A DNA stretch of 64,000 nucleotides from JAWOHX01 sp046484975 (GCA_046484975.1 JAWOHX010000011.1:1-64000), one strand, 5' to 3'. Positions 36,843 to 48,210 are shown, counted from the stretch's first letter. Translations and numbers: made by a program. Notes: generated by a model from the sequence alone, not told the origin.

Positions 36843-37252
36843 TTGAAGAAAAGGACTATTCATTCCCTTCGGACACAAGCAGGATCCCCTCCTACGTGCA
36901 AGACATCCTGATCGACTTGGGCAAGCATTCCCTCTGGTTCACGGGAGAAGCATTGTACAATGTCCGTGTCGTCCTCAGCGAGCTCATCGCCAACGCGGTG
37001 ATCCACGGCAACAGGAACAATCCGAGGAAGACTGTGGACATCCATATGGCTCTCGGGGAAAGGCGTCTGGAATTCCATGTCTTTGACAAGGGAAAAGGCT
37101 TTGAAATGAAAAAAATACCAAGGCAGAGACTCACCCGTGAAAGCTGCAGGGGCATCCTGATATGCACGAACATGTGCGACAACCTGGAGACTTGTTTCAC
37201 CAGGGGGAAAGGCCATACCGTGTCCGTCATTTTTGAAAAGAAAAAGGATTGA
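36839..37252 (+). CDS. anti-sigma serine kinase, HATPase (RsbW/SpoIIAB type)
   Basis: A 137-residue GHKL protein with an intact ATP site: the N-box LSELIANAVIHGN (Glu48, Asn52) and the G1 box FDKGKGFEM (Asp83, Gly85, Gly87), followed by a G2-like SCRGILICTNMCD. It would bind the upstream sigma factor and phosphorylate the STAS antagonist. It overlaps the sigma gene by ATGA. Having the competent kinase after the sigma factor and a degenerate one before it is unusual. Confidence 0.88.
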   Translation: MIEEKDYSFPSDTSRIPSYVQDILIDLGKHSLWFTGEALYNVRVVLSELIANAVIHGNRNNPRKTVDIHMALGERRLEFHVFDKGKGFEMKKIPRQRLTRESCRGILICTNMCDNLETCFTRGKGHTVSVIFEKKKD

Positions 37253-37256
37253 ATGC

Positions 37257-37286
37257 TTGACACCGGCTCGTTTCCTATGATATCTT
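37257..37286 (+). promoter_or_regulatory. promoter of rpmG-secE-nusG
   Basis: TTGACA (37257-37262) is perfect; TATCTT (37281-37286) is 18 bases away. It starts just after the anti-sigma stop codon. Confidence 0.55.
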
Positions 37287-37349
37287 ATATTGTGCTTAAG
37301 GAAGGTTCTTTTTTTTTGTATAAAAGAATCATTATCGGAGGGAAAAGCA

Positions 37350-37499
37350 ATGAGAGACAAAGTGACATTGGCTTGTACTGAATGCAAGCAGAGGAACTAT
37401 ATCACGAAAAAGAACAAGAAGAACACACCGGACAGGCTGGAGTTCAGCAAGTACTGCAAATTCTGCAGCAAACATACCCCTCACAGGGAAACAAAATAA
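37350..37499 (+). CDS. rpmG: 50S ribosomal protein L33
   Basis: A 49-residue ribosomal protein with zinc-ribbon cysteines (CTEC and CKFC), the C+ form that needs zinc. The start is ATG 37350, set by GGAGGG at 37338-37343; the upstream extension of the frame lies in the leader. It is followed by secE and nusG, the usual order. Confidence 0.95.
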   Translation: MRDKVTLACTECKQRNYITKKNKKNTPDRLEFSKYCKFCSKHTPHRETK

Positions 37500-37518
37500 G
37501 GCGGGAGTGTATCAAAAA

Positions 37519-37719
37519 ATGACCGTTGTGAAGAAAGCCAGGTTCAAAGGTTTCTTTAAAGAGATTGGACAGGAGTTGAAAAAGGTCGTATGGCCGACCA
37601 AAGAGCAGCTCATTAAGAATACAGTGACAGTCATCGTGGTATGCGTCATCGTCGGCGTCATCATATGGTTGTTCGACATGGGTCTTTCTGCTCTCATCAG
37701 AGCTTTTGTGCTAAGGTAA
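37519..37719 (+). CDS. secE: preprotein translocase subunit SecE
   Basis: A 66-residue single-span subunit of the SecYEG channel. The amphipathic helix FFKEIGQELKKVVWPTKEQL is the family signature and is followed by the membrane span near residues 35-55. A GTG at 37507 is an alternative start 4 codons upstream; ATG 37519 gives the common length. Confidence 0.95.
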   Translation: MTVVKKARFKGFFKEIGQELKKVVWPTKEQLIKNTVTVIVVCVIVGVIIWLFDMGLSALIRAFVLR

Positions 37720-37730
37720 GGGGCGTATGC

Positions 37731-38282
37731 ATGTCTGAAGAAAACCAAACAACCGCATCGGAGAATTCCAACGCAAAATGGTATGTGGTGCATACCTATT
37801 CCGGCTATGAAAACAAGGTGAAGGCCAACCTTGAGAAGATCGTGGAGAACAGGGGCATGCATGAGCACATCGAGGAAATCGTCGTGCCCATGGAGGAAGT
37901 CATCGAGGAAAAAGCCGGTAAAAGGAAAGTGACATTCAAAAAGATATTCCCCGGATACGTTCTGGTCAAGATGGTCATGAGTGATGAGTCCTGGTATGTG
38001 GTCAGGAACACCAGGGGCGTCACCGGTTTCGTCGGCCCTTCCGCGAAGCCCGTGCCCTTGTCACCGGATGAGGTCAAGACCATGCGCCTGGAAGGTGTGG
38101 AGACGGTTGTGGACTACTCCGTGGGAGACAATGTACGGGTCATCGAGGGGCCGCTGGAGAATTTCGTGGGCACCGTCGAGGAAGTCCACAGGGAAAAAAG
38201 AAAGATACGCGTCCTGATATCCATGTTCGGCAGGGAGACTCCCGTGGAACTGGAATACGGACAGATTCAGATCATACTATAA
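37731..38282 (+). CDS. nusG: transcription termination/antitermination protein NusG
   Basis: A 183-residue elongation factor. The NGN domain starts AKWYVVHTYSGYENKV and contains FPGYVLVKM and TRGVTGFVG; the C-terminal KOW domain has VGDNVRVIEGPLENFVGTVEEV. The start is ATG 37731 with AAGGGG upstream; the frame is open further back inside secE. Confidence 0.97.
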   Translation: MSEENQTTASENSNAKWYVVHTYSGYENKVKANLEKIVENRGMHEHIEEIVVPMEEVIEEKAGKRKVTFKKIFPGYVLVKMVMSDESWYVVRNTRGVTGFVGPSAKPVPLSPDEVKTMRLEGVETVVDYSVGDNVRVIEGPLENFVGTVEEVHREKRKIRVLISMFGRETPVELEYGQIQIIL

Positions 38283-38306
38283 AAATAAATTGGGAGGTGG
38301 ATACAC

Positions 38307-38732
38307 ATGGCAAAAAAAGTAACCGGCTACATCAAACTGCAGATCCCTGCAGGAAAAGCTACACCGGCTCCACCGGTTGGACCAGCCCTGGGACAGCATG
38401 GTGTCAACATCATGGGGTTCTGCAAGGAGTTTAATGAAAGAACAAAAAATGATATGGGACTGATCATCCCCGTTGTCATCACCGTTTTTGCGGACAGGTC
38501 TTTCACTTTCATCACCAAAACTCCCCCGGCTGCGGTTCTTCTGAAGAAGGCCTGTAAAATTGAAAGTGGGTCGGGCGTTCCAAACAAGGACAAGGTGGCA
38601 AAAATTTCAAAAGAGGAAGTCCAAAAGATTGCTGAGTTGAAAATGACGGACCTGAATGCGGGAAGCATCGAATCCGCCATCAGCATGATTTCGGGAACAG
38701 CAAGAAGCATGGGCATCGTCGTAACGGACTGA
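38307..38732 (+). CDS. rplK: 50S ribosomal protein L11
   Basis: A 141-residue protein of the GTPase-associated centre. It has the N-terminal proline-rich switch ([17 protein letters not shown]) and the C-terminal rRNA-binding domain ([22 protein letters not shown]). It is preceded by GGGAGGTGG. Confidence 0.98.
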   Translation: MAKKVTGYIKLQIPAGKATPAPPVGPALGQHGVNIMGFCKEFNERTKNDMGLIIPVVITVFADRSFTFITKTPPAAVLLKKACKIESGSGVPNKDKVAKISKEEVQKIAELKMTDLNAGSIESAISMISGTARSMGIVVTD

Positions 38733-38795
38733 TGCGCATTCATTGTGGGAGGGACGATTGTCCCGAACAAAAGCAACCACGAAGGAGACGATGAT

Positions 38796-39491
38796 ATGAA
38801 AAGAGGAAAGAAATACTTACAGAGCAGCGAGCTGTTCGACAAGACCCAGACTTATGAAACACAGCAGGCGCTGGAACTGGTGCAAAAGACAGCGAAAGCG
38901 AAGTTCGATGAGACGGTGGAAGCCCATATCAGGCTGGGTGTTGATTCCAGGCATGCGGACCAGCAGGTCAGGGGAGCTGTCGTACTGCCCCACGGCACCG
39001 GAAAAACTGTCCGGGTGCTCGTATTCGCCAAAGGGGACAAAGCAAAGGAAGCCGAAGCCGCCGGTGCGGATTACGTCGGCGCCGAGGAGCTGGCGGATAA
39101 AATTAAGAATGAGAACTGGTTTTTATTCGATGTGGCCATCGCAACTCCGGACATGATGGGCGTGGTAGGAAAAATCGGCCGTGTACTTGGACCCAAAGGC
39201 CTGATGCCCAACCCGAAGGCAGGCACGGTGACCATGGATGTGAGCAAAGCCGTTTCCGATTCCAAAGCCGGAAAGATCGAATACAGGCTTGACAAGACCA
39301 ATATCATCCATTGCCCCATCGGGAAAGTATCCTTCGGAACGGAAAAACTGTCGGATAATTTCAAGACTCTCATGGAGGCCATCATCAAAGCGAAACCCTC
39401 TGCTTCCAAAGGCCAGTACCTTAGGAATGTGGTCGTTACATCCACCATGGGGCCTGGCATCAAGGTGAATACGCAGAAAGTGCTTGATTAA
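38796..39491 (+). CDS. rplA: 50S ribosomal protein L1
   Basis: A 231-residue protein of the ribosomal L1 stalk. It contains [36 protein letters not shown] and [17 protein letters not shown] at 38782-38787 fits ATG 38796; the frame extends upstream without a better site. The rplJ promoter overlaps its last codons. Confidence 0.97.
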   Translation: MKRGKKYLQSSELFDKTQTYETQQALELVQKTAKAKFDETVEAHIRLGVDSRHADQQVRGAVVLPHGTGKTVRVLVFAKGDKAKEAEAAGADYVGAEELADKIKNENWFLFDVAIATPDMMGVVGKIGRVLGPKGLMPNPKAGTVTMDVSKAVSDSKAGKIEYRLDKTNIIHCPIGKVSFGTEKLSDNFKTLMEAIIKAKPSASKGQYLRNVVVTSTMGPGIKVNTQKVLD

Positions 39492-39512
39492 CGGGAACAT
39501 ATTGGTTATAAT
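39484..39512 (+). promoter_or_regulatory. promoter of rplJL
   Basis: TTGATT (39484-39489) and TATAAT (39507-39512) have a 17-base spacer. Transcription should begin just before the L10 leader. Confidence 0.75.
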
Positions 39513-39518
39513 GCATAA

Positions 39519-39640
39519 AGTAGATATGCCATAGACAGCAGGAGCTTTAAAAAGCGTAACGACATCCGTCTTCCTGCCGAGGTGAGATTTCCTTTTGAAG
39601 GATGATATCCTCGTATGTCTGTGTATATACGGGGATTTTT
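39519..39640 (+). ncRNA. L10 (rplJ) ribosomal protein leader
   Basis: The region shows the known L10-leader pattern: AGACAGCAGGAGC pairs through GCAGGA (39538-39543) with TCCTGC (39572-39577), enclosing a GCTTT/AAAGC hairpin, and is followed by CGAGGTGAG. Downstream, AAGG (39598-39601) can pair with CCTT (39591-39594) or, as AGGAT, with ATCCT of the terminator arm, giving competing folds. L10 or the L10-L12 complex is known to bind such leaders and repress rplJL. Confidence 0.85.
39607..39640 (+). terminator. attenuator hairpin of the L10 leader
   Basis: ATCCTCGTAT (39607-39616) pairs with ATACGGGGAT (39627-39636) with one G-U wobble, followed by TTTT. Confidence 0.75.
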
Positions 39641-39663
39641 ATATAGTAAGGAGGTGTGGAAAA

Positions 39664-40200
39664 GTGGCCAGTGAAAAGATACTTGACAAAAAGAAAAAGC
39701 AGGTTGAAGTGATCAACAAAAAACTCATCGAAGCAGGATCCTTCGTACTTGCCGACTACAGGGGACTGACGGTGGAACAGGATACAAAGCTCCGGGCGGA
39801 AATGCGAAAAGCCGGGGTTGATTATTCGGTAATCAAGAACAGCATCCTCAGGTTCGCAATACAGGGTACTGCCTATGAATCACTGGAATCTTATCTGGAA
39901 GGCCCCACGGCGGTCGCCTTCAGTGACGACCAGGTGAAGCCGGCGAAGATTCTTTTGAAATTTGCAAAGGACTTCAAGGTTCTGGAAATCAAAGCCGGGG
40001 CGGTGGACGGCAATGTCATCAACCTTTCCGGGGTGGAATTGCTAGCGAACCTTCCTTCAAAAGAGGAATTGATCGCGAAAATGCTGGGAAGCATGAACAG
40101 GCCCGTCACAGGGTTGGTTTATGTGTTGTCGGCAAATATCAGGGGTCTGGCGGTCGCCTTGCAGGCCATCGTCGATCAAAAACAAAGTGAAAGCGCTTAG
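39664..40200 (+). CDS. rplJ: 50S ribosomal protein L10
   Basis: A 178-residue protein that anchors the L12 stalk. The N-terminal rRNA-binding part has FVLADYRGLTVEQDTKLRAEMRKAGVDYSVIKN; the C-terminal helix (GLVYVLSANIRGLAVALQAI) binds L12 dimers. It uses GTG 39664 with AAGGAGGTG eight bases upstream. Expression is controlled by the leader described above. Confidence 0.96.
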   Translation: MASEKILDKKKKQVEVINKKLIEAGSFVLADYRGLTVEQDTKLRAEMRKAGVDYSVIKNSILRFAIQGTAYESLESYLEGPTAVAFSDDQVKPAKILLKFAKDFKVLEIKAGAVDGNVINLSGVELLANLPSKEELIAKMLGSMNRPVTGLVYVLSANIRGLAVALQAIVDQKQSESA

Positions 40201-40226
40201 CATAATGAAATTGGAGGATTTGAAAC

Positions 40227-40616
40227 ATGAATGAGAAATTGCAGAAATTAATGGAAGAAATCAAAGGAATGACGGTCATCGAACTGTCTGAACTGGTTAA
40301 GGCCCTTGAAACGGAATTTGGCGTCTCAGCGGCCGCCCCTGTCTCTGCCGCAGCGGCAGGAGCACCTGCAGCAGGCGGAGCACCTGCGGAAGCTGTTGAA
40401 GAACAGACCGAATTCGACGTCATCCTCAAAGAAGTGGGAGCCGAGAAAATCAAGGTCATCAAAGTGGTCAGGGAAGTCACGGGACTCGGGCTGAAGGAAG
40501 CCAAGGACCTGGTGGACGGCGCCCCCAACACAGTCAAGGAAGCCATTTCCAAGCAGGATGCGGAAGGCATCGCAACGAAATTCAAGGAAGTCGGAGCCAC
40601 CTGCGAAATCAAATAA
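40227..40616 (+). CDS. rplL: 50S ribosomal protein L7/L12
   Basis: A 129-residue stalk protein. It has the N-terminal dimerisation helices, an Ala/Gly/Pro-rich hinge ([19 protein letters not shown]) and the C-terminal factor-binding domain ([24 protein letters not shown]). It is followed by a strong terminator that separates it from rpoB. Confidence 0.98.
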   Translation: MNEKLQKLMEEIKGMTVIELSELVKALETEFGVSAAAPVSAAAAGAPAAGGAPAEAVEEQTEFDVILKEVGAEKIKVIKVVREVTGLGLKEAKDLVDGAPNTVKEAISKQDAEGIATKFKEVGATCEIK

Positions 40617-40631
40617 TGGAAATACAACCGG

Positions 40632-40657
40632 AAACGGGGGGGATTCCCCCCGTTTTT
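40632..40657 (+). terminator. intrinsic terminator after rplL
   Basis: AAACGGGGGG (40632-40641) and CCCCCCGTTT (40646-40655) form a 10-bp stem with a 4-base loop, followed by more Ts. Confidence 0.9.
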
Positions 40658-40708
40658 CGTTGTTTGTGCGTGGAAAAAATCAAGAAAAAATCATTCATTC
40701 ATTTTTAA

Positions 40709-40737
40709 TTGACAAAAAAAATGAATAATGATAAAAT
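40709..40737 (+). promoter_or_regulatory. promoter of rpoBC
   Basis: TTGACA (40709-40714) and TAAAAT (40732-40737) have a 17-base spacer. The predicted leader is about 160 bases long. Confidence 0.8.
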
Positions 40738-40744
40738 GACTAAA

Positions 40745-40905
40745 TGTGCGATTATGTATATGTGCTTGACCACCCCTTCAATGCCAACCGGAATTTCAAA
40801 ATCAGGGGTGTCTGTTGGAATTATAGCATGCCAGCGCGGAAAATGCAATAAAGCCGAACAGCATATGTGCATCTGAATAAATAAATAATATGAGGTGGAA
40901 ATTAC
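40745..40905 (+). other. rpoB 5' leader, possibly structured
   Basis: No reading frame of note. CACCCCT (40771-40777) pairs with AGGGGTG (40804-40810), and CCAAC (40784-40788) could pair with GTTGG (40814-40818); the two would cross as a pseudoknot or alternate. Such a long leader may carry rpoBC-specific control, but no known element is recognised. Confidence 0.35.
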
Positions 40906-43900
40906 ATGGTGCATCCCATCAAATTAGGCAAAAAGGAACGCATGAGTTTTTCAAAAATCAATGAAGTTCTGGAGATGCCTAATCTTATTGAAGTCCAAAA
41001 AAAGTCTTATCAATGGTTTTTAGAAGAAGGATTGAAAGAAGTGTTCAAGGATGTTTCCCCAATCACAGACTATACCGGGAACCTTGTCCTTGAATTTATC
41101 GACCATAAGATAGAGGAGGCGCCGAAATACTCCGTCCAGGAATGCAAGGAAAGGGACGCCACATACCAGGCACCATTGAGGGTGAAGGTCCGCCTGATCA
41201 ACACTGAGACAGGCGAAATCAAGGAACAGGAGATCTTCATGGGGGATTTCCCCCTCATGACCACGACGGGCACCTTCATCATCAACGGCGCGGAGAGGGT
41301 CATCGTCAGCCAGCTGGTGCGCTCACCCGGTGCATATTACACGGAGAAAAAGGATAAGTCGGGAAAAAGCCTTTATTCCAGCACCCTCATCCCGAACAGA
41401 GGTGCATGGATTGAATACGAGACCGACTCCAATGATGTTTTCTATGTCAGAATCGACCGGACCCGCAAACTGCCTCTCACCGTATTGATCCGGGCGCTGG
41501 GGTACGGTACCGATACCCAGATCAATCAGTTCTTTGGCAACGACTCCCTGTTGGAGGCCACGTTTTCCAAAGATGCGGCCAAATCGGTGGAAGAAGGACT
41601 GTATGAGATCTACCACAGGCTGAGGCCAGGGGAACCCCCAACCGTGGAAAGCGCCTCCGCTTTGTTCAACAACCTGTTTTTCGACCCGAAAAGATACGAC
41701 ATGGCACGGTTTGGACGATACAAGTTCAACAAGAAGCTTGCCATATCCAACAGGATCCTTGACACCATTGCCGCGGAAGACATCAAACATCCCAAAACAG
41801 GAGAGATCTTTGCCAAAGAAGGCGACAGGATCGACCATGAGACCGCGCTGAAGATTGAAATCAGCGGCATAAACGAGGTGCTCATCCTGACGGACAACAG
41901 GAAGTTCAAGGTCATCGGCAACAAGACCGTTGAGTTGGCCCCCTTCGTGAATTTCAATTATAAAAAATTCAGTCTTACGGAAAAAGTGAATTATGAAGTG
42001 TTGATGGATATCCTCGCCACATGCAAGACGGATGAGGAGATCATGGAGGCCTTTGTTGAGAAAAAGCAGGACCTGTCCCCGAAATCCATCACCAAGGCAG
42101 ACATCATGGCATCCATCAGTTATCTGATCGGGCTTTCCTGTGGCACCGGGAACACTGATGACATCGACCATCTGGGAAACAGAAGGATCCGTTCTGTCGG
42201 TGAGTTGCTCCAGAACCAGTTCAGAATAGGCTTCGCCAGGATGGAGAGGGTCATTCGGGAAAGGATGACCATTCAGGACATTGACATCATCACACCCCAG
42301 GCCCTGATCAACATCCGGCCCATCACCGCAGCCATCAAGGAGTTCTTCGGGTCCAGTCAGCTGTCCCAGTTCATGGACCAACCCAATCCCCTGGCCGAAC
42401 TGACTCATAAGAGAAGGCTCAGCGCTCTGGGACCTGGGGGATTGAGCAGGGAAAGGGCCAGCTTCGAGGTGAGGGACGTCCATTACTCCCATTACGGAAG
42501 GATGTGCCCCATCGAGACCCCGGAAGGTCCCAACATCGGCCTGATTGCATCCTTGAGCACATTCGCCCGGATCAATGAATATGGTTTCATCGAGACTCCC
42601 TACAGGAAAGTGGACAAGGCCACAGGCATCGTGACAAGCCAGGTGGACTACCTGACTGCCGATTCCGAGGACAACTTCATTGTGGCTCAGGCCAATGCGC
42701 TGCTGACCGAAGAAGGAAAGTTCCTGAACAACAGGGTGAATGTACGGTTTAAAAGCGATAAGATCAACGTGGACTCCAACCGCGTGGACTACATGGATGT
42801 GTCCCCGAAGCAACTGGTCTCGGTGGCCACAAGCATGATTCCATTCCTGGAGAACGACGACGCAAACAGGGCCCTGATGGGATCCAACATGCAACGGCAG
42901 GCAGTTCCCCTGATCAAGCCTGAATCACCCATCATCGCAACCGGGATGGAATACAAGGTGGCCAAGGATTCCGGAGTATGCGCCATCGCCGAGGAAGCCG
43001 GCATTGTTGAAAGTGTGACGGCCAATAAAATTGTAATCAGAGGCGCGGACAAAACAAGATATGACTATGACCTGTTGAAATACAAACGTTCCAACCAGGG
43101 GACATGCATCAACCAGAGGCCCATTGTCTCAAAAGGGGAATCAGTTGAAAAAGGACAGATTCTCGCCGATGGCCCGGCCACGGAAGGCGGAGAGATTTCC
43201 CTTGGGAAAAACATCCTGGTGGGATTCATGACATGGGAGGGTTACAATTATGAGGATGCCATCCTGATCAGCGAGAAGCTTGTGCAGGATGATGTGTTCA
43301 CATCCATCCATATAGAGGAATACGACATCGAGGCAAGGGACACAAAGCTCGGGCCCGAGGACATCACCAGGGACATTCCTAATGTCGGGGAGGAAGCCCT
43401 GAAGGACCTGGACGAAAGAGGTGTCATCCGCATCGGTGCAGAGGTCCGCTCCGGCGACATCCTTGTCGGCAAGGTCACCCCGAAAGGGGAAACCGAGCTG
43501 ACTCCCGAGGAGCGGCTCCTCAGGGCCATATTCGGTGAGAAATCAAGGGACGTCAGGGACACATCCCTCCGGGTTCCCCATGGGGAATCAGGGATCATTG
43601 TGGATGTGAAGGTGTTCACCAAGGAAGAAGGTGACGAACTCAACCCTGGCGTCAACGAAATGGTCCGGGTGTTCATCGCCCAGAAACGGAAAGTCTCCAT
43701 CGGTGACAAGATGGCCGGCAGGCACGGAAACAAAGGGGTCATATCAAAAATCATGCCCGCGGAAGACATGCCATTCCTCCCCGACGGGACCCCTCTGGAA
43801 ATCGTCCTGAATCCCCTGGGTGTACCTTCTAGGATGAACATCGGCCAGGTTCTGGAGGTTCATCTCGGTTATGCGGCCAAGGCGCTGGGATGGAGAATCG

Positions 43901-44616
43901 CGACCCCTGTTTTTGACGGGGCCTCGGAACTGGACATTTTTGAATGCCTCAAAATGGCTGGCATCAACCAGGACGGGAAATCCGTGCTGTATGACGGGAG
44001 AACAGGCCAGCCTTTCAACAACCGGGTCACCGTGGGATTCATGTACATGCTGAAGTTGGCCCATCTGGTGGATGATAAAATCCATGCCAGATCCACCGGC
44101 CCATATTCCCTGGTCACCCAGCAGCCGCTGGGAGGCAAGGCCCAGTTCGGCGGACAACGCTTCGGGGAAATGGAAGTATGGGCATTGGAGGCATATGGCG
44201 CCGCCTACACGCTTCAGGAAATGCTCACGGTGAAATCTGATGATGTCATCGGAAGGGTCAAGACATATGAGGCCATCGTGAAAGGGGAGAATGTCCCCCG
44301 GGCCGGTATACCGGAAGCCTTCAAAGTCCTTGTCAAGGAATTCCAAAGCCTTGCCCTGGATGTGAGGGTGTTCGCCAGCGACAATACGGAGGTCCGCATC
44401 AAGGACACCAGTGAGGAAGATTATGTCAAGTTGAATGTCAACCTGTCGGGGACAGAGGATTACGACTACATGGAAGACGAACTGTTCACCATGGACAAGC
44501 CCCGCAAGCCAGTTGAAAGCATTGACATTCTGGAAGATGACAACGAAGAAGACGTCCTGGACAGCATGATCGTGGAAGACATCGAGGACGAGGCAGTCGA
44601 AGAAGATACCGAGTAA
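40906..44616 (+). CDS. rpoB: DNA-directed RNA polymerase subunit beta
   Basis: A 1236-residue core subunit. Typical blocks are present: [12 protein letters not shown], the rifampicin region [46 protein letters not shown], the flap with [41 protein letters not shown] and the C-terminal [15 protein letters not shown]. The Asp and His of the rifampicin cluster (MDQPN, THKRR) and its Ser are wild type. A promoter and a long leader precede it; rpoC follows after 21 bases. Confidence 0.99.
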   Translation: MVHPIKLGKKERMSFSKINEVLEMPNLIEVQKKSYQWFLEEGLKEVFKDVSPITDYTGNLVLEFIDHKIEEAPKYSVQECKERDATYQAPLRVKVRLINTETGEIKEQEIFMGDFPLMTTTGTFIINGAERVIVSQLVRSPGAYYTEKKDKSGKSLYSSTLIPNRGAWIEYETDSNDVFYVRIDRTRKLPLTVLIRALGYGTDTQINQFFGNDSLLEATFSKDAAKSVEEGLYEIYHRLRPGEPPTVESASALFNNLFFDPKRYDMARFGRYKFNKKLAISNRILDTIAAEDIKHPKTGEIFAKEGDRIDHETALKIEISGINEVLILTDNRKFKVIGNKTVELAPFVNFNYKKFSLTEKVNYEVLMDILATCKTDEEIMEAFVEKKQDLSPKSITKADIMASISYLIGLSCGTGNTDDIDHLGNRRIRSVGELLQNQFRIGFARMERVIRERMTIQDIDIITPQALINIRPITAAIKEFFGSSQLSQFMDQPNPLAELTHKRRLSALGPGGLSRERASFEVRDVHYSHYGRMCPIETPEGPNIGLIASLSTFARINEYGFIETPYRKVDKATGIVTSQVDYLTADSEDNFIVAQANALLTEEGKFLNNRVNVRFKSDKINVDSNRVDYMDVSPKQLVSVATSMIPFLENDDANRALMGSNMQRQAVPLIKPESPIIATGMEYKVAKDSGVCAIAEEAGIVESVTANKIVIRGADKTRYDYDLLKYKRSNQGTCINQRPIVSKGESVEKGQILADGPATEGGEISLGKNILVGFMTWEGYNYEDAILISEKLVQDDVFTSIHIEEYDIEARDTKLGPEDITRDIPNVGEEALKDLDERGVIRIGAEVRSGDILVGKVTPKGETELTPEERLLRAIFGEKSRDVRDTSLRVPHGESGIIVDVKVFTKEEGDELNPGVNEMVRVFIAQKRKVSIGDKMAGRHGNKGVISKIMPAEDMPFLPDGTPLEIVLNPLGVPSRMNIGQVLEVHLGYAAKALGWRIATPVFDGASELDIFECLKMAGINQDGKSVLYDGRTGQPFNNRVTVGFMYMLKLAHLVDDKIHARSTGPYSLVTQQPLGGKAQFGGQRFGEMEVWALEAYGAAYTLQEMLTVKSDDVIGRVKTYEAIVKGENVPRAGIPEAFKVLVKEFQSLALDVRVFASDNTEVRIKDTSEEDYVKLNVNLSGTEDYDYMEDELFTMDKPRKPVESIDILEDDNEEDVLDSMIVEDIEDEAVEEDTE

Positions 44617-44637
44617 AGGGTGGAAGGAGCATAAACT

Positions 44638-47600
44638 GTGCAGGATTATGATAATTTTGATGTTATAAAAATCGGGCTGGCTTCGCCGGAACAGATCAGG
44701 GAGTGGTCAAAAGGCGAAGTGAAAAAACCTGAGACGATAAATTACAGGACACTCAAGCCGGAAAGGGACGGATTGTTCTGCGAAAGGATATTCGGACCCA
44801 CGAAGGACTGGGAATGCCACTGCGGGAAATACAAAAGGATACGCTACAAGGGTGTGATATGCGACCGCTGTGGGGTCGAAGTCACCAGAAGCAAGGTCAG
44901 GAGGGAACGGATGGGCCATATCGAGTTGGCCGCCCCCGTTTCCCATATCTGGTATTTCAGGGGGATTCCCAGCCGGATGGGACTGGTCCTGGACATGAGT
45001 CCAAGGGCTCTGGAAAGGGTGCTGTATTTCAATGCATTCGTTGTTCTGGATCCCGGTGAAACAGGATTGTTGAAAAAACAGATTCTCAACGACAGGGAAT
45101 ACAGGGAGAACCAGGAGAAATACGGAAAATCATTCAAAGCGGAGATGGGTGCGGAGGCAATCAAGAAGCTGCTGGACGAAATCAACCTGGAAGAAGAATG
45201 CGAGTCATTGAAACATGAACTCAGGAACAGTTCAGGCCAGAAGAAAGTCCGGATCATCAAACGGCTTGAGACACTGGAGTCCTTCCGGATATCCGGCAAC
45301 AAGCCGGACTGGATGATTCTCGATGTGGTACCTGTGATACCTCCCGATCTGCGACCCATGGTGCAGCTTGACGGCGGCCGTTTTGCAACAAGCGACCTCA
45401 ATGACCTGTACAGAAGGGTCATCAACCGGAACAACCGGCTCAAGCGTCTCCTGGACCTGGGGGCACCCGACATCATCGTACGCAACGAGAAAAGAATGCT
45501 TCAGGAAGCCGTGGATGCCTTGATCAACAACGGCAGGAAAGGCAAACCGGTCACAGGCCCCGGCAACAGGCCCCTCAAGTCCCTTTCGGACATGCTCCGG
45601 GGAAAACAGGGAAGGTTCCGTCAGAACCTCCTCGGGAAACGCGTGGACTATTCAGGCCGGTCGGTCATCGTCATCGGCCCCGAGCTTAAACTATACCAAT
45701 GCGGGTTGCCAAAGGAAATGGCCCTGGAGCTCTTTAAGCCCTTTGTCATGAAAAGGCTTGTCAGCGACGGGATTGCCCATAACATCAAAAGCGCAAAAAG
45801 AATGGTGGAAAGAGTCCGTTCAGAAGTGTGGGACATACTGGAGGAGGTCATCAAGGACCATCCCGTTTTATTGAACAGGGCGCCGACTCTCCACAGGCTT
45901 GGCATACAGGCCTTTGAGCCCAAACTGGTGGAAGGCCGCGCCATCCAGCTGCATCCGCTGGTCTGCAATGCATACAACGCGGATTTCGACGGGGACCAGA
46001 TGGCCGTCCATGTTCCCCTTTCAGCGGAATCCCAGGCGGAAGCCAGGTTCCTGATGCTCTCCGCAAACAACCTCCTTGCACCCAAGGATGGGAAACCCAT
46101 CACGGTTCCCACCCAGGACATGGTCCTGGGAAGCTATTACCTGACCATCAGCAAAGACGGGGAAAAGGGAGAGGGAAAAGCTTTTGGGGGCATCAATGAG
46201 ATTCTGATGGCACTTGACGAGAATGATATCACCCTCCATTCGAAGATCAGAATGAGAACGGAAAAAATCATTGACGGCAAGAAGGTCAGCAGGGTCATCA
46301 ATGTCACCGCCGGCAAGGTTATTTTCAATGAAATCATACCCCAGGATCTCGGATTTGTGGACAGGACGAACCCGGATACCTTCATGGACCTTGAGATTGC
46401 TGAAGTGGTGGGTAAAAAACAGCTTCAGAAAATCATCCAGCAGCTGATCAATTGCCATGGTACCACGAAAGCGGCGGAGATTCTGGACAAGATCAAGGAG
46501 ATCGGATTCGCATATTCCACCAAGGGTGCCATCACCATCAGCGTCAGCGACATGGTGATCCCCGAGGAGAAACCCATTCTCATCGATGAAACCGAGAAAC
46601 AGGTGGAAAAAGTCACCAACCAGTTCAGAAGGGGACTGATCACCAACGAGGAACGATACAATTCCGTCATCAAGCTGTGGACGGAGACCGGGGACAAGGT
46701 CACACAGGCCCTGATGAACGGGCTGGATCCCATGAATCCCCTCTACATCATGTCCAGGTCGGGTGCAAGGGGTGACGAGAATCAGATCAAACAGCTGGCA
46801 GGAATGAGGGGACTGATGTTCGACACATCAGGGAAGATCATTGAGATTCCCATCAAATCGAATTTCCGCGAGGGATTGAATGTTCTGGAATTCTTCATTT
46901 CCAGCAACGGGGCCAGAAAAGGTCTGGCGGATACGGCGCTGAGGACTGCTGACTCCGGATATCTCACCAGAAGGCTGGTGGATGTGAGCCATGATGTCAT
47001 CATCAAGGAGATGGACTGCAAGACCACCGGGGACATTGAGGTTTCCGCCATTTATGACGGAAAAGAGACCATCGAGACCTTGAGCGATAGAATCAAGGGC
47101 AGATATGTCATCCATGAGGTTTTGGACCCGGAAACCGGTGAGGAACTGATTCCCAAGGATTGTTTCATCACCGATGACATGGCCAATGCAGTGGAAGACG
47201 CTGGAATCAAGAACATCAGGGTGAGATCCGCCCTTGCATGCAAGACTCGCAACGGCGTTTGCTCCAAATGCTACGGGATGAACCTGGCAACCCATGAACC
47301 CATATGCAAGGGAGAAGCGGTGGGAATCATCGCGGCCCAGTCCATCGGGGAGCCGGGAACACAGCTGACCATGAGAACCTTTCATACCGGCGGAATCGCA
47401 GGGGAAGACATCACCCAGGGCCTTCCACGTGTGGAGGAACTGTTCGAGGCCAGGAAACCCAAGGGGCTTTCCATCATTTCAGAAATCGTCGGACAGGTGA
47501 AAATCAACGAAACGAAGATGAACAGGGAAATCATCATCGAGGGAGAGGACAAGGAAACCAAAATTTATACCATTCCATATGGATCGAGGATCAGCGTGGA

Positions 47601-48174
47601 TGAAGGCCAGTCCGTGGAAGCCGGCGACGAATTGACGGAAGGCAGCATCAATCCCCATGATATCCTGCGGATCAAGGGACCCCAGGGAGTCCAGCAATAC
47701 ATTCTGCGGGAAGTGCAAAAGGTATATAAGATGCAGGGGATCGACATCAACGACAAACACATCGAGATCATCGTTCGCCAGATGATGAACAAGGTGAAAG
47801 TGGATGATTCCGGGGAAACCACCCTTCTGCCGGGCAGTTATGTGGACTATCTGGAATTTGAGAACCAGAACATCAAGGCTGAAAGCGAGGGCTTGAGGCC
47901 GGCGGAAGGGGAGCGCGTTCTGCTGGGGATCACCAAGGCATCCCTTGCGACGGAATCCTTCCTCTCGGCGGCATCCTTCCAGGAAACCACGAGGGTGCTC
48001 ACCGATGCTTCCATCAAAGGAAAAACGGACCCACTCATCGGCCTGAAGGAGAATGTCATCATCGGCAAGCTGATACCGGCCGGGACAGGAATGGAAAGCT
48101 ACCAGGAATACGAGGTCTATGTCAATGAGAATCTGTTGGAGGCCGAGGAAGTATCCGAGGCGGTTTCTTCGTAG
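44638..48174 (+). CDS. rpoC: DNA-directed RNA polymerase subunit beta'
   Basis: A 1178-residue catalytic subunit starting at GTG with AAGGAG upstream. The N-terminal zinc ribbon ([19 protein letters not shown]), the catalytic loop [12 protein letters not shown], the bridge and trigger regions ([21 protein letters not shown]) and the second zinc site ([12 protein letters not shown]) are all present. The length fits Firmicutes RpoC without large lineage insertions. Confidence 0.99.
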   Translation: MQDYDNFDVIKIGLASPEQIREWSKGEVKKPETINYRTLKPERDGLFCERIFGPTKDWECHCGKYKRIRYKGVICDRCGVEVTRSKVRRERMGHIELAAPVSHIWYFRGIPSRMGLVLDMSPRALERVLYFNAFVVLDPGETGLLKKQILNDREYRENQEKYGKSFKAEMGAEAIKKLLDEINLEEECESLKHELRNSSGQKKVRIIKRLETLESFRISGNKPDWMILDVVPVIPPDLRPMVQLDGGRFATSDLNDLYRRVINRNNRLKRLLDLGAPDIIVRNEKRMLQEAVDALINNGRKGKPVTGPGNRPLKSLSDMLRGKQGRFRQNLLGKRVDYSGRSVIVIGPELKLYQCGLPKEMALELFKPFVMKRLVSDGIAHNIKSAKRMVERVRSEVWDILEEVIKDHPVLLNRAPTLHRLGIQAFEPKLVEGRAIQLHPLVCNAYNADFDGDQMAVHVPLSAESQAEARFLMLSANNLLAPKDGKPITVPTQDMVLGSYYLTISKDGEKGEGKAFGGINEILMALDENDITLHSKIRMRTEKIIDGKKVSRVINVTAGKVIFNEIIPQDLGFVDRTNPDTFMDLEIAEVVGKKQLQKIIQQLINCHGTTKAAEILDKIKEIGFAYSTKGAITISVSDMVIPEEKPILIDETEKQVEKVTNQFRRGLITNEERYNSVIKLWTETGDKVTQALMNGLDPMNPLYIMSRSGARGDENQIKQLAGMRGLMFDTSGKIIEIPIKSNFREGLNVLEFFISSNGARKGLADTALRTADSGYLTRRLVDVSHDVIIKEMDCKTTGDIEVSAIYDGKETIETLSDRIKGRYVIHEVLDPETGEELIPKDCFITDDMANAVEDAGIKNIRVRSALACKTRNGVCSKCYGMNLATHEPICKGEAVGIIAAQSIGEPGTQLTMRTFHTGGIAGEDITQGLPRVEELFEARKPKGLSIISEIVGQVKINETKMNREIIIEGEDKETKIYTIPYGSRISVDEGQSVEAGDELTEGSINPHDILRIKGPQGVQQYILREVQKVYKMQGIDINDKHIEIIVRQMMNKVKVDDSGETTLLPGSYVDYLEFENQNIKAESEGLRPAEGERVLLGITKASLATESFLSAASFQETTRVLTDASIKGKTDPLIGLKENVIIGKLIPAGTGMESYQEYEVYVNENLLEAEEVSEAVSS

Positions 48175-48180
48175 TTTTTC

Positions 48181-48210
48181 TTGACAACCCGAAGGAATCG
48201 GTGTTAAAAT
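48181..48210 (+). promoter_or_regulatory. promoter of the L7Ae-rpsL-rpsG-fusA operon
   Basis: TTGACA (48181-48186) and TAAAAT (48205-48210), with a TG extension, have an 18-base spacer; they lie just behind rpoC. Confidence 0.75.

Noticed and set aside
41323..42894. A 523-codon minus-strand open frame inside rpoB.
   Set aside because: It lies antisense to the most conserved part of rpoB, with no ribosome-binding site or promoter and no family resemblance.
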